Positions 36,335-45,875 of a stretch of DNA of 48,371 nt are shown here, in pieces (position 1 is the stretch's first letter; every line of letters begins with the position of its first letter). The notes beneath the pieces are model-generated. The model made no database searches and was not told the origin of the DNA. It was given only the letters and a program-made list of their open reading frames with translations. This stretch comes from Desulfobulbaceae bacterium (GTDB lineage Bacteria > Desulfobacterota > Desulfobulbia > Desulfobulbales > Desulfocapsaceae): positions 1 through 48,371 of the forward strand of contig QZLB01000182.1 in the NCBI GenBank assembly GCA_004796425.1, read 5' to 3'. A program made the position numbers and the translations under genes.

Positions 36335-37384
36335 TCAGTCTATCTGAACAGCGGGCTCAGATTCTTCCCGCGTTTCAATTTCACCGATTATGTACGGATG
36401 TTCACCAACGGCACTAAAATGATGCATGATGTCGTCGGTCAGTTGATTGTCCACGATACAGATAAACCCGATCCCCATATTGAATGTACGGAACATCTCA
36501 TTTTGAGTAACCTCACCTTTTTCAGCCAGGAAAGGAAAAATTGCGGGTGGTGCCCATGCCCCACTATTGATACGTGCTCGGGCATTTGGTGGCAATACAC
36601 GGGGAATGTTGTCGTAAAAACCACCCCCGGTGTTATGGATCATGCCATTTATTTTGTAGTTTTTCAGTACGTTTAAAACAGATTGAACGTATATTCTGGT
36701 AGGTTTGAGCAATTCCTCTCCCAAAGTACAGTCAAGCACATCAAGGTAGTCATCAATTTGGTAATCATGATCAGAAAAGCAGATTTTTCTTACCAGTGAA
36801 TAGCCATTGGAATGGAGTCCATTTGAACGGAGTCCAATGATAGTATTGCCAGGTTTCACATCCATTCCATCAACGATCAAGTCGCGATCAACGATTCCGG
36901 TGACAAATCCTGCGAGGTCGTAATCATCGCCCTGGTAAAGTCCAGGCATTTCTGCAGTCTCCCCGCCTACCAGTGAGCAACCTGCCAGTTTACATCCTTC
37001 GGCAATTCCTTTGACAACGTCAGTTGCGATGTCAAGATCAAGGGAGCCGATTGATAAATAATCTAAAAAAAATAGTGGCTTAGCGCCGCTCACAATGATA
37101 TCGTTTACACACATGGCAACCAGATCAATACCAATTGTGTCATGTTTGTTACAGAGGTGGGCAACCGCGAGTTTGGTACCGACGCCATCGGTTGAGGATA
37201 CTAAAATAGGATTCTCGTAGGCATCTTTATCTAAAGAGAAAAGACTTGAGAAACCACCGATTTCATTTACTACCCCACGCTGGTGGGTAGATTTGACCAT
37301 ATCTTTAATGTTGTCAATGAAAGCGTTTCCTTTGTCGATATCTACGCCGGCTTCGAGGTATTTCGAATTTGATTTGGATGTCAT
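36335..37384 (-). CDS. purM: Phosphoribosylformylglycinamidine cyclo-ligase
   Basis: A 349-residue AIR synthetase, step 5 of purine synthesis; its product feeds the PurE half of the fusion protein at 10124-11899. Motifs: YLEAGVDIDKGNAFI, STDGVGTKL, HDTIGIDLVAMCVNDI, LVGGETAEMPG, GLRSNGLHSNGYSLVR, HNTGGGFYDNIPRVLPP and FNMGIGF. Full length. It converges with mogA (37 bp between stops) and is alone on its strand. Confidence 0.97.
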   Translation of the reverse strand: MTSKSNSKYLEAGVDIDKGNAFIDNIKDMVKSTHQRGVVNEIGGFSSLFSLDKDAYENPILVSSTDGVGTKLAVAHLCNKHDTIGIDLVAMCVNDIIVSGAKPLFFLDYLSIGSLDLDIATDVVKGIAEGCKLAGCSLVGGETAEMPGLYQGDDYDLAGFVTGIVDRDLIVDGMDVKPGNTIIGLRSNGLHSNGYSLVRKICFSDHDYQIDDYLDVLDCTLGEELLKPTRIYVQSVLNVLKNYKINGMIHNTGGGFYDNIPRVLPPNARARINSGAWAPPAIFPFLAEKGEVTQNEMFRTFNMGIGFICIVDNQLTDDIMHHFSAVGEHPYIIGEIETREESEPAVQID

Positions 37385-37564
37385 ATCAGTCGGTTGTATG
37401 TATTATGATTGCATATGCATGCAGAAGTCGTTAGCTTAAACGCTATTCAGAGTGTTGTTCTGGTGTGTTGTGTTACCGGACCATACGGATAACGTATACA
37501 GCGCCATTTGTAAACCGTAATATAGGAATCACCCCGGTAAAAAAAACAGGGTATAGAAATTGTT

Positions 37565-37753
37565 ATGAAATTGTTCATCTTGGTTATTGGCATGGTTTTG
37601 ATATTAGAGGGGCTACCATATGCATCAGCACCAGAAAAAATGAAAGAATGGCTTCTGAAGTTGGCGGAGGTTCCTGCCTCTCAATTGCGCGTCCTGGGCT
37701 TTATCGCGATGTTGATCGGGTTTTTGCTCTGTTGGGTCGCTCAGAAAAGTTGA
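37565..37753 (+). CDS. Small inner-membrane protein, YjeT/DUF2065 family
   Basis: 62 residues with two hydrophobic helices (LFILVIGMVLILEGL and LGFIAMLIGFLLCWVA) joined by a polar segment, as in YjeT. The PEKMKEWLLKLAEVP block between the helices is typical of the family. Function unknown. The stop is 3 bp from the converging stop of the next gene. Confidence 0.85.
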   Translation: MKLFILVIGMVLILEGLPYASAPEKMKEWLLKLAEVPASQLRVLGFIAMLIGFLLCWVAQKS

Positions 37754-37756
37754 ATC

Positions 37757-38971
37757 TTATGGAGCTTTAGATAGTTCAAAAATGAGCCCTTTTACCCAAT
37801 GATCTCGTTCTTTTCTCAGATCGATCTTTTGGCTGTGATTTATCACCCAACCACAACTCCTGGATTGATTTTCAATGTAATGGTAACTGTGTGAAAATCT
37901 GCCATTTTTTTTCAAGAGAAAATCTTCTTCTGAGTCTAGCTTTTCAATAGAAAAATAAAAAAGCGCATTTGGCTTGGAGATGCGATGGGATTCTGAAAAG
38001 ATTTTTTCAAGATCGCCAATATACCCAAAAACATCAAGCGCCAGTATAAGCTCAGAATTGTACAGTCTCTGATCTGATAGAGAGGAAAGAATATCGCTGA
38101 TGATCAGAAGATCATACACGTTCTTTCGTTCTGCCTGCTCAATCATACGTTCAGAAAGATCGACACCGATCATGGTTTTGCTCACCTCTCGAAAGGTAAT
38201 TCCACTCAAACCTGTACCGCAGCCAAGATCAATGGTTTTCGTAAATGAGCGGTGAGAAGAATTTTGGAGGTAAAACTCATACATTAATCTGGGCAGATTA
38301 TAGCTGAGTTTATCAACCAGACTCTGTTCATAGTCGATGGCATAGCTGTCAAAAAGCTCTTGTACGTACGATTCCGGTGTGTGTGTCACCCTTTCACCTT
38401 GTAGTGCTGAAACCATGTGTTTGGCTGATATGTGCTGAGGATCAAGCGCCAGAAGTTTTTGATAGGTTGTCAGCGCCTTTTCCTCAAAACCACCCTTTTG
38501 GTAGAGATAGGCAAGATTATTCAATGCGGATTGGTGATTCTCCTCGATTTCCAGAAGTTCCTGATATTGATCAATTGCAGCGTCCAAGTTGTCTAAATGA
38601 GCGTAGCAGGCAGCGAGGTTGTATCTGCTATCAAGGTCTGTAGCGTCAAGTGTGAGTGCCTTGAGGTACGATTCTATTGCCAACTCAACCTTCCCGAGTG
38701 ACTTTTGGCAAATTGCCAGGTTGTAGAAAATATCACCGGAACTCGAATTAAGCTTTGAGGCAGTAATAAAGTGATTTTCTGCCTGCTGTGCGTCTCCTAT
38801 ATCAAACAGTACCTGGGCCAGACTGAATTGAAGTTGCCATAAATCGGGATGATGTTTTACGAGAAAGGCAAATATCGCTTTTGCCTCATCATACTTTCCG
38901 CTGTCATGAAGTTCGTGTGCCTTCACAAATAAGCTTTGTGGATCATTGTTCTCAAAAGAAGATTCTGTCAT
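37757..38971 (-). CDS. TPR protein with C-terminal SAM-dependent methyltransferase
   Basis: 404 residues. Five or six TPR units fill residues 1-185 (for example AKAIFAFLVKHHPDLWQLQFSL, AIDQYQELLEIEENHQSALNNLAYLY). A class I methyltransferase domain occupies about 210-400, with motif I DLGCGTGLSG and the acidic post-motif VDLSERMIEQA. The combination resembles the NDUFAF5/TPR-methyltransferase proteins of Proteobacteria with unknown substrates. No signal peptide; the enzyme is probably cytosolic. Confidence 0.88.
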   Translation of the reverse strand: MTESSFENNDPQSLFVKAHELHDSGKYDEAKAIFAFLVKHHPDLWQLQFSLAQVLFDIGDAQQAENHFITASKLNSSSGDIFYNLAICQKSLGKVELAIESYLKALTLDATDLDSRYNLAACYAHLDNLDAAIDQYQELLEIEENHQSALNNLAYLYQKGGFEEKALTTYQKLLALDPQHISAKHMVSALQGERVTHTPESYVQELFDSYAIDYEQSLVDKLSYNLPRLMYEFYLQNSSHRSFTKTIDLGCGTGLSGITFREVSKTMIGVDLSERMIEQAERKNVYDLLIISDILSSLSDQRLYNSELILALDVFGYIGDLEKIFSESHRISKPNALFYFSIEKLDSEEDFLLKKNGRFSHSYHYIENQSRSCGWVINHSQKIDLRKERDHWVKGLIFELSKAP

Positions 38972-39122
38972 GATATGTGTTAATCCGGTTAAATTGGAAA
39001 TTTAAGGAGAAAAGGTATGCAAAACGCATTGATTGTAATATAAAGGAGTGCGTGAATATACTAATTACTCAGAGTAATGACAAGATATCCGAAGGTAATA
39101 CTTGAGTGGTGGAGTAGGGGCT

Positions 39123-40511
39123 ATGAAGAAAGCTGAAAAAGCTAAGCGTGAATTAATTGGCAATGAGGGAATGGTCCTTCTTGATATGGTGAGAAGGCTT
39201 AACCGAAGAAGTGCTACTGGTCACCTGCTTAAACTTGTTGATAAAACGCATCCCGCAGATACAGCATGGGTCTTTCGTCATTTGAACGAAGAAGAGCGGT
39301 CTCAAATATTTGGAATTATAGCTAAAACAGAGAGCGTTGGAGAATTTCTATCTGAGTTGGATGAAGCCATTCTGGTAGAAATAGTCCAGGAACTCTCACC
39401 TCAATATCTTGCCGAAATTATAACCAAGATGGCCTCTGATGATGCCGCTGATGTTCTCGAGGCACTACCTGAGGAGCTGGCCAATGATATCCGTCGCCAC
39501 ATGGAGAAAAAGGATCGAGAAGAAGTAGATGAACTGCTTCAGTATCATCCTGAATCAGCTGGTGGCTTGATGTCACCTGATTTCATGAGTCTTGAACAGA
39601 ACCTGACCGTGGGAGAGGCAATCTCAATCATCCAGCGTAAAAGTGAGGAAATGGAGATGGTTTTTTATCTCTATATCAACCATGAGGATGGTAAACTTGC
39701 GGGTGTGGTATCACTTCGTGAATTGCTGATGAATGCACCAGAGCGTGAATTAAAAAACGTGATGAATCCCAATGTCATTTCAGTGAGTACCGATACAGAC
39801 AGAGGAGAGGTTGCCCACGTTGTTTCCCAATACAACATCCTCGCGGTGCCAGTTGTTGATTCCGGCTATAACCTGGTGGGAATTGTTACAGTCGATGATA
39901 TTATTGATGTTATCAGGGAAGAGGCGACCGAAGAGTTTTTACAAATGGCCGGTGCAGGTAAGGATCGGGAAATTCTTCTCAAATCCACCTTCGAAAGTGC
40001 CGCCTTGCGAGCACCATGGCTTTTTGCCTCCTGGGTTGGTGGCGTCATGGCTATCGTTATTATCACCTCTTTTGAAGAGGAGCTCTCAAAAGTACTCGCA
40101 CTTGCCGCGTTTATTCCAATCATTATGGGTATGGGTGGCAATATCGCAACGCAATCATCAACTATTATCGTACGAGGAATCGCTACCGGTCGTGTCAATA
40201 TGAATGAAATAGCCCGCGTTGTCTTTAAGGAGATGCGAGTCGGCTTGCTGCTTGGGGTTATTTACGGTCTGTTCCTTGGTGTTGTTTCATACTTTTTCTA
40301 TAATGATCCCAAAATGCTCGGAATTGTAGTCGGGCTTTCAATTTTTGGCAGTATGGTCATGGCTGCTACATTGGGTGCCATCATTCCATTAGTGCTCAAA
40401 CGTTTTGATTTTGACGCGGCAATCGCCACTGGTCCTTTCGTAACGACCTCAATTGATATCCTTGGAGTTATGTTTTATTTTTACATTGCAAAAATAATAC
40501 TTTCACTCTAG
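39123..40511 (+). CDS. mgtE: Magnesium transporter MgtE
   Basis: About 462 residues. An N-terminal superhelical domain (about 1-130), two CBS domains (DFMSLEQNLTVGEAISIIQ; NPNVISVSTDTDRGEVAHVV) and a five-helix membrane domain whose signature is MGMGGNIATQSSTIIVRGIATG. It takes up Mg2+ and closes when Mg2+ binds the CBS region. ATG 39123 follows GGAG; a TTG at 39102 is possible. No M-box-like leader is visible in the short upstream gap. Confidence 0.95.
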   Translation: MKKAEKAKRELIGNEGMVLLDMVRRLNRRSATGHLLKLVDKTHPADTAWVFRHLNEEERSQIFGIIAKTESVGEFLSELDEAILVEIVQELSPQYLAEIITKMASDDAADVLEALPEELANDIRRHMEKKDREEVDELLQYHPESAGGLMSPDFMSLEQNLTVGEAISIIQRKSEEMEMVFYLYINHEDGKLAGVVSLRELLMNAPERELKNVMNPNVISVSTDTDRGEVAHVVSQYNILAVPVVDSGYNLVGIVTVDDIIDVIREEATEEFLQMAGAGKDREILLKSTFESAALRAPWLFASWVGGVMAIVIITSFEEELSKVLALAAFIPIIMGMGGNIATQSSTIIVRGIATGRVNMNEIARVVFKEMRVGLLLGVIYGLFLGVVSYFFYNDPKMLGIVVGLSIFGSMVMAATLGAIIPLVLKRFDFDAAIATGPFVTTSIDILGVMFYFYIAKIILSL

Positions 40512-40522
40512 CGAGGGGCTGA

Positions 40523-41632
40523 GTGGTAGCTATGCAACGTCAAAGAATTATTGGATTTATCGTTATTTTTGTGATTGCTGCTTTCGGGTGGTTCACCTTT
40601 GGACCAGACGTATCAATGCGCACTCTTGAAAATGTAGAGCCGCGGCAAATTCAGGCTAGAGGAGATCTGGCAAGTGATGAAAAGACAACCATAGAAATAT
40701 TCAAGAACACTTCTTCATCCGTCGTTTACATCACCAGTATTACCCTGCGTCGTGGACTTTTTTCACTTAATGCAGTTGAAATTCCACAAGGAACCGGATC
40801 GGGTTTTATCTGGGATAAATCTGGACGTATCGTAACCAATTTCCATGTGATATCCGATGCAAACAGGGTCCAGGTGACCATGGCCGACCAGTCTGTTCAC
40901 AAAGCGGTATTTGTGGGAGCCGATCCCGATAAAGATCTGGCGGTTTTGCAAATAGATGTATCATCCGCCAAATTGCAGCCTATTCCTGTTGGCGAGTCTG
41001 ACAATTTACTGGTTGGCCAAAAGGTTTTTGCCATCGGTAATCCTTTTGGCCTTGACCAGACAATGACCTCAGGAATTATTTCAGCTCTTAACAGAGAAAT
41101 CAGGGCCATAACCGGCAGGAACATCAGAGGTGTTATACAGACAGATGCCGCTATTAATCCTGGTAATTCAGGCGGTCCCTTGCTTGATAGTGCCGGTAGG
41201 CTTATTGGGGTTAACACCGCAATTTTTAGCCCGTCAGGCGCCTACGCCGGTATCGGTTTTGCGGTTCCTGTGGCTGAAGTCAATCGGGTAGTCCCTGAAT
41301 TAATTAAATATGGCAGGGCTATTAAACCAGGTATTGGTGCCACCCTCGCAGACGAGAGAATTTCGCAGAGACTTGGGGTTAGCGGATTGCTGATTCTCGA
41401 CATTGAAAAGGGCGGACCCGCAGATATTGCAGGGTTACAACCCACCAGACAGTATCGTGGGGAAGTATTGATCGGGGACATCATTACGAAAATTAATGAC
41501 CGGGAAGTAAAAAGTTACGATGATGTTCGCGATTTACTTGAAACATTCGCGATTGGTGACACCGTCGAAGTAGAATTTATAAGAGAAGGCCAACTTCAGG
41601 CTGTAGCGCTCACCTTGAAAGCGGTAAATTAA
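40523..41632 (+). CDS. Trypsin-like serine protease with PDZ domain (HtrA/Deg family)
   Basis: 369 residues. One N-terminal membrane anchor (IIGFIVIFVIAAFGWFTF) places the protease in the periplasm, DegS-like. The triad is His108 (TNFHVIS), Asp138 (DKDLAVL) and Ser216 (NPGNSGGPL), all present. A single PDZ domain at about 270-365 includes GLLILDIEKGGPADIAGL. One PDZ and an anchor favour a DegS-like regulatory or quality-control protease. GTG 40523 after GAGGGG is used; ATG 40532 is the alternative. It follows mgtE by 11 bp. Confidence 0.93.
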   Translation: MVAMQRQRIIGFIVIFVIAAFGWFTFGPDVSMRTLENVEPRQIQARGDLASDEKTTIEIFKNTSSSVVYITSITLRRGLFSLNAVEIPQGTGSGFIWDKSGRIVTNFHVISDANRVQVTMADQSVHKAVFVGADPDKDLAVLQIDVSSAKLQPIPVGESDNLLVGQKVFAIGNPFGLDQTMTSGIISALNREIRAITGRNIRGVIQTDAAINPGNSGGPLLDSAGRLIGVNTAIFSPSGAYAGIGFAVPVAEVNRVVPELIKYGRAIKPGIGATLADERISQRLGVSGLLILDIEKGGPADIAGLQPTRQYRGEVLIGDIITKINDREVKSYDDVRDLLETFAIGDTVEVEFIREGQLQAVALTLKAVN

Positions 41633-41640
41633 GCCGTGGT

Positions 41641-42678
41641 TCAATTTGTCTCGCCTGACGACCTGGTTCTACTTCGAGCCAGTTCACGCATATCTTTTGT
41701 ACGATCGGATTCATCAATAATTTCGACCCCGACAATTTCTTCGAGAACATCCTCAAGAGATATAACCCCCGTTACCGATCCATACTCATCGACGACGACA
41801 AAAAGGTGTTGCCTCTTATCATAGAAGTCGATGAGGACCAGATTTAGCGGCATAAATTCTGGGACAAAGTGGACAGGAATTTTTAACTGACTCAACGGCA
41901 GGTGAGTTTTCTGCTCAGCGGCAGCCAGCAGCACATCTTTTCTCAAAACCATACCGGTAACGTTATCCGGATCGTCAAGATAGAGGGGAACTCTACTATG
42001 GCTGCTTAGTCTGTTTACTTTCTGCATTGCGTCGTTTACTGACTGCGACTCCTCCAGAGAAAACGTTACGGTCCTTGGCGTCATAACGTCTCGTACCGTT
42101 TTGTTTTTAAGTTCAATAATATTACTGATAACTTTTTCCTGGTCTTCTTCAAGGTGTCCTGATTCTCGTGATAATGCTGCAATGGTTTGTAATTCCTCGG
42201 CAGAAATAATATCATCATCTCTACTGCTCGAAATAAGACCGGTGATTGTTCGGCAGAGATAGACAATTGGTTTGAGAAAGATAACCATCCAACTGATGGG
42301 ATAAGATATATAAGGAGCAAGCCGGTAAGCGTAAGAAACACCAACCGTTTTTGGTATGATCTCCGAGAAGATCAAAATTGCCAAGGTAAAGGCTGCTGAA
42401 AAGAGGTAGACATTCTGATCACCAAAGAGATTGGCGGCAGCAGCTCCGGCAATAGCGGCACCAACGGTGTTCGCGATTGTATTCAGAGTGAGAATTGCGG
42501 TGATCGGTTCCTCAATATCAGAACGCAAATCTGCTAGTATTACTCCAGAGCGAGCACCGGTTTTTCTGATCATTTCAACTTGACTACTGGAGAGGGAGTA
42601 AAGTACTGCCTCACAGACCGAACAGAGCGCTGAGACCACAATCGCAAGAGATACGGATATTATCAATGATTCTAGCAT
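41641..42678 (-). CDS. CNNM/CorC-type membrane protein (DUF21 plus CBS pair)
   Basis: 345 residues. An N-terminal DUF21 domain with about four membrane segments (LIISVSLAIVVSALCSVCEAVLYSL, TILTLNTIANTVGAAIAGAAAANL, LFSAAFTLAILIFSEIIPKTVG) is followed by a CBS pair (VMTPRTVTFSLEE; VVVDEYGSVTGVISLEDVLEEIVG). No CorC_HlyC tail is visible. Family members act in Mg2+ or Co2+ homeostasis; the neighbouring mgtE supports a magnesium role. Confidence 0.93.
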   Translation of the reverse strand: MLESLIISVSLAIVVSALCSVCEAVLYSLSSSQVEMIRKTGARSGVILADLRSDIEEPITAILTLNTIANTVGAAIAGAAAANLFGDQNVYLFSAAFTLAILIFSEIIPKTVGVSYAYRLAPYISYPISWMVIFLKPIVYLCRTITGLISSSRDDDIISAEELQTIAALSRESGHLEEDQEKVISNIIELKNKTVRDVMTPRTVTFSLEESQSVNDAMQKVNRLSSHSRVPLYLDDPDNVTGMVLRKDVLLAAAEQKTHLPLSQLKIPVHFVPEFMPLNLVLIDFYDKRQHLFVVVDEYGSVTGVISLEDVLEEIVGVEIIDESDRTKDMRELARSRTRSSGETN

Positions 42679-42814
42679 GTATTATACCTTGACTATCTGT
42701 TGTTTAAGATTAAGAAATAGAGAATAATAAGCTGTTTCAATGCTATGTTTCACCTGAACGTTACCTTATGGACCACAGAGTTTAACTAATAATCATCGAA
42801 AAGAGACAAAAATA

Positions 42815-44329
42815 ATGAAAGAGACAAGGTTAACGGTATCAAAAAAAACGCTACGGACGTCCAAAACAGAACTGGCTGTTATTTTATACGATTCAGAGGC
42901 GTGTAACAACGTAGATGGAGAAAAAACGCTCCGCACATTTATCAAAGAGATCGTTAAAACCGGTGATTTCTCAAATAAAAAGAATGAGGCGATTGTCGTC
43001 TACCCCTCTAATGATATCAAAGAAAAGTATAGTGGTATCAAACGATTTGCCCTGGTGAGTACCGGGGACATACCAGAGGGAGGGGAAGATCGCGCTGAAT
43101 TGCTGAGAAGTGTTGGTGGAACCATCACTGCAACGGGCCATAAATATAAGTGCAATGAGATCTCAGTTGTTATACCCGAAAGTCTGCAAAAGTCGATTAG
43201 TTCTGAATTTCGTTTCCTGGCAGAAGGGATCATGCTTGGAGATTATCGGTTCGATAAATATAAAAAAGAATCTGATCCAGAAAAGGTAGTCCCCGGATTG
43301 AAAAAAGTGACATTTATCAATCTCAAGAGACAGGAGTTGGCCAGAAAAGCCTGCAGGATCGCAGCAGTTAGTTCACGCGCAGTGTACCATGCCAGAGATA
43401 TGGCAAATGAACCGGGAAATCACTGGACGCCGGATGAGTTCGCACAATTTGCCAGAGAGGTAGCCGCTTCTTCTGGTCTTAAATGTAAGGTGTTAGAGAA
43501 GCATCAAATCAATAAATTAGGGATGGGTGGTATCATAGCGGTTAATCAAGGTTCAGCAGTTCCACCAAAATTAGTAATTTTGGAACATAAACATCCCAAA
43601 GCTAAAACAACCCTCTTGCTGGTCGGTAAAGGACTTACCTTTGATTCTGGTGGTATCAGTTTAAAGCCGGCTGCTGGTATGCAGGATATGAAGTACGATA
43701 TGTGTGGTGGTGCTGCCGTGCTCGCCGCAATGTCTGCAATTGCGGTGCAAAAACCGAGTGTGAATGTTATTGGCATGGTACCGACCACGGAAAATCTCTC
43801 AGGAGCGAAAGCTTTAAAACCAGGTGATATCATTTCTCACTATAATGGTGTTACTTCTGAAATCATCAACACTGATGCTGAGGGTCGATTGATACTGGCT
43901 GACGCGCTTTCCTACGGAATTGAAAAATTCCAGCCCGATTATGTTGTCGATCTGGCAACATTGACCGGGGCGGTGGTTATCGCTTTGGGACACCATCACA
44001 CGGGGTTGGTCAGTAATAGTGATACATTATCGCAAAAGATTGAGAAATCTGCAAAGCTGGCAGGTGAGCCGGTCTGGAGGTTGCCCCTTAACGATGATTA
44101 TCGAAAACAAATCGATTCAACCGTTGCCGATATTAAAAACATGGGAGGAAGACCTGCTGGATCAATCACCGCAGGTGCCTATCTTGAAAAGTTCGTCGGT
44201 GATACCAAATGGGCTCATCTGGATATCGCGGGTACTGCCTGGGACTTCACAAAAAAAACGTATATTCCGAAAGGTCCTTCAGGAGTAGGGGTGCGAACAA
44301 TTCTTGAGTTGGTTAGAAACCTGAAATAA
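42815..44329 (+). CDS. pepA: Leucyl aminopeptidase (M17 family)
   Basis: 504 residues. The cytosolic di-metal aminopeptidase has the C-terminal catalytic domain GKGLTFDSGGISLKPAAGMQDMKYDMCGGAAV, the NTDAEGRLILADAL signature and the Lys/Arg active-site residues within these. The N-terminal 170 residues form the usual macro-like domain. Some members also bind DNA. AAGAGA precedes the ATG. Ends at the terminator shared with the cold-shock gene. Confidence 0.97.
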   Translation: MKETRLTVSKKTLRTSKTELAVILYDSEACNNVDGEKTLRTFIKEIVKTGDFSNKKNEAIVVYPSNDIKEKYSGIKRFALVSTGDIPEGGEDRAELLRSVGGTITATGHKYKCNEISVVIPESLQKSISSEFRFLAEGIMLGDYRFDKYKKESDPEKVVPGLKKVTFINLKRQELARKACRIAAVSSRAVYHARDMANEPGNHWTPDEFAQFAREVAASSGLKCKVLEKHQINKLGMGGIIAVNQGSAVPPKLVILEHKHPKAKTTLLLVGKGLTFDSGGISLKPAAGMQDMKYDMCGGAAVLAAMSAIAVQKPSVNVIGMVPTTENLSGAKALKPGDIISHYNGVTSEIINTDAEGRLILADALSYGIEKFQPDYVVDLATLTGAVVIALGHHHTGLVSNSDTLSQKIEKSAKLAGEPVWRLPLNDDYRKQIDSTVADIKNMGGRPAGSITAGAYLEKFVGDTKWAHLDIAGTAWDFTKKTYIPKGPSGVGVRTILELVRNLK

Positions 44330-44361
44330 AAAAAGGGGTTTCACACGAATGCGAAACCCCT
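44325..44361 (-). terminator. Intrinsic terminator of the cold-shock gene (overlaps the pepA end)
   Basis: AGGGGTTTC (44334-44342) and GAAACCCCT (44353-44361) form a 9-bp stem; on the minus strand it is followed by T7 and more T. On the plus strand the downstream T content is low, so it mainly serves the minus gene. Confidence 0.85.
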
Positions 44362-44383
44362 GCTCTTTCTACAAGGGTGTGAT

Positions 44384-44584
44384 TTAGAGCTTTTCTACAT
44401 TCTCAGCAGCAGGTCCTTTGGGCCCATCTACGATTTCGAACTGAACCCGGGCTCCTTCTTCAAGGGATTTAAAGCCTTCACCGGAAATTGCAGAATAGTG
44501 AACAAAAACATCAGAACCACCATCATGCTGGATGAATCCAAATCCTTTCGCGTCATTAAACCATTTTACTGTACCTTCAGCCAT
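44384..44584 (-). CDS. Cold-shock domain protein (CspA family)
   Basis: A 66-residue OB-fold RNA chaperone. RNP1 is KGFGFIQ and RNP2 is [19 protein letters not shown] is the standard N-terminus. ATG 44584 has GAGGAG 8 bases upstream. A long upstream region (to about 44988) leaves room for the structured leader often found before such genes. Cold control is likely but not shown by a recognisable cold box. Confidence 0.97.
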   Translation of the reverse strand: MAEGTVKWFNDAKGFGFIQHDGGSDVFVHYSAISGEGFKSLEEGARVQFEIVDGPKGPAAENVEKL

Positions 44585-44988
44585 GCTAATACTCCTCTTT
44601 GCTCTTTCGTCCCGATTCTCCTGACCAGGACTCAATTAAAAATGGGTGATTCACAAGTGAATCAAAATACGAGTTGCTGAGTTTGCGTGGTTACGACAAA
44701 AAGCTCAATCACTTCTGAGTAAATCTTTAAAAAAACTACTTTGTTAAACCACTGCGTATGCAACAATGACCCTCATAGCATAAGACGTTAATAATGGCAA
44801 TCGATTTATGGAGGTGTTTGCCAAAAATATCAACAAAAAAGTATGAAAACCTCAGAAAACATGGTCAGAAGTGATATTGTGGGTTGAAAAACCGAAAAAA
44901 GTGGGTTTATCAGGTAATGTGAGGAATTCCTTCAAGTCTTTGCTCGATCTGAGAATAGTTGAAATTTAACAATAATTTGCAAGAGAAT
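44585..44988. other. Intergenic region between the cold-shock gene and oleB
   Basis: A 404-bp AT-rich divergent region. It holds the leader and promoter of the cold-shock gene on the minus strand and the oleB upstream region on the plus strand. I find no ORF with family features. A palindrome at 44647-44664 is listed separately; no confident -35/-10 pair is visible. Confidence 0.5.
44647..44664. promoter_or_regulatory. Perfect palindrome in the cold-shock gene leader
   Basis: TGATTCAC and GTGAATCA are exact inverted arms around AA, 63 bp upstream of the cold-shock start codon. It may be an operator or a small leader hairpin. Confidence 0.35.
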
Positions 44989-45861
44989 ATGAGATCTTCC
45001 AGTAATTATTCCTTTTATCAATATCCTTTTGAACCAAAATCTCTTGATATTGCCGGATATCAATTGCGATATCTAGATGAAGGGGAGGGGGATCCCGTTA
45101 TACTGTTACATGGGAACCCGACCTGGTCATATTATTACCGTAATCTGGCACAAACGCTGTCTCCTCAGCATCGGGTAATTGTACCTGATCACCTTGGCTG
45201 CGGCTTATCAGACAAACCGCAAAACTATAATTACTGTCTGGAAAATCATATTTCCAATATAGAGCTTCTGATTGATCATCTCGAGATTTCAAAGTTTTCT
45301 CTGGTCGTGCATGATTGGGGCGGAGCAATTGGTTTTGGAGTTGCTGGAAGACATATTCAAAAAGTTCTTAAGATTGCGGTGCTTAATACTGCCGCATTCA
45401 GGTCGACACGAATTCCCCTGAGAATCAGAATCTGCAAGGTTCCTTTTCTCGGTGAACTCATTGTTCGTGGTTTTAATGGGTTTGCTTATCCGGCTACTTT
45501 CATGGCGGTATCGGAGAAGATGGATCAACGGGTTGCAGAAGCCTACCTCAAACCGTACAGTTCTTGGGCAGATCGTGTTGCCATCTATAAATTTGTCAGA
45601 GACATTCCGCTTAATGAATCCCATCAATCGTATGAGACTTTACGAGAAGTTGAAAATAATCTAGAGCTTATCAGGGATGCCAATATTCCACTGGCGCTCT
45701 ACTGGGGTGGCAAAGATTTTTGTTTCAATGATCATTTCTTTGAAGAGTGGAAACTCCGCTTTCCCAACGCTACAGCTCATTACTATCCCGAAGCGGGACA
45801 TTACATTCTTGAAGACGTTGGAAATGTCGTAGAAGCTGAAATTCTATCATTCATTTCCTAA
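44989..45861 (+). CDS. oleB: Alpha/beta hydrolase OleB (beta-lactone decarboxylase)
   Basis: About 290 residues, haloalkane-dehalogenase-like. The oxyanion block HGNPTWSYYYRNL, the nucleophile Asp in VVHDWGGAIGFG and the C-terminal His in PEAGHYILED are all present. In the Ole pathway OleB decarboxylates the cis-beta-lactone made by OleC to a long-chain cis-olefin. The assignment rests mainly on the next two genes, oleC and oleD, since the fold alone would also fit a dehalogenase or epoxide hydrolase. ATG 44989 has AAGAG close upstream; a TTG at 44959 is an alternative. Confidence 0.87.
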   Translation: MRSSSNYSFYQYPFEPKSLDIAGYQLRYLDEGEGDPVILLHGNPTWSYYYRNLAQTLSPQHRVIVPDHLGCGLSDKPQNYNYCLENHISNIELLIDHLEISKFSLVVHDWGGAIGFGVAGRHIQKVLKIAVLNTAAFRSTRIPLRIRICKVPFLGELIVRGFNGFAYPATFMAVSEKMDQRVAEAYLKPYSSWADRVAIYKFVRDIPLNESHQSYETLREVENNLELIRDANIPLALYWGGKDFCFNDHFFEEWKLRFPNATAHYYPEAGHYILEDVGNVVEAEILSFIS

Positions 45862-45875
45862 TATTACAGAACAAA

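Noticed and set aside
38972-39122. M-box magnesium riboswitch before mgtE
   Set aside because: The gap is only about 150 bp and I see no conserved M-box stems.
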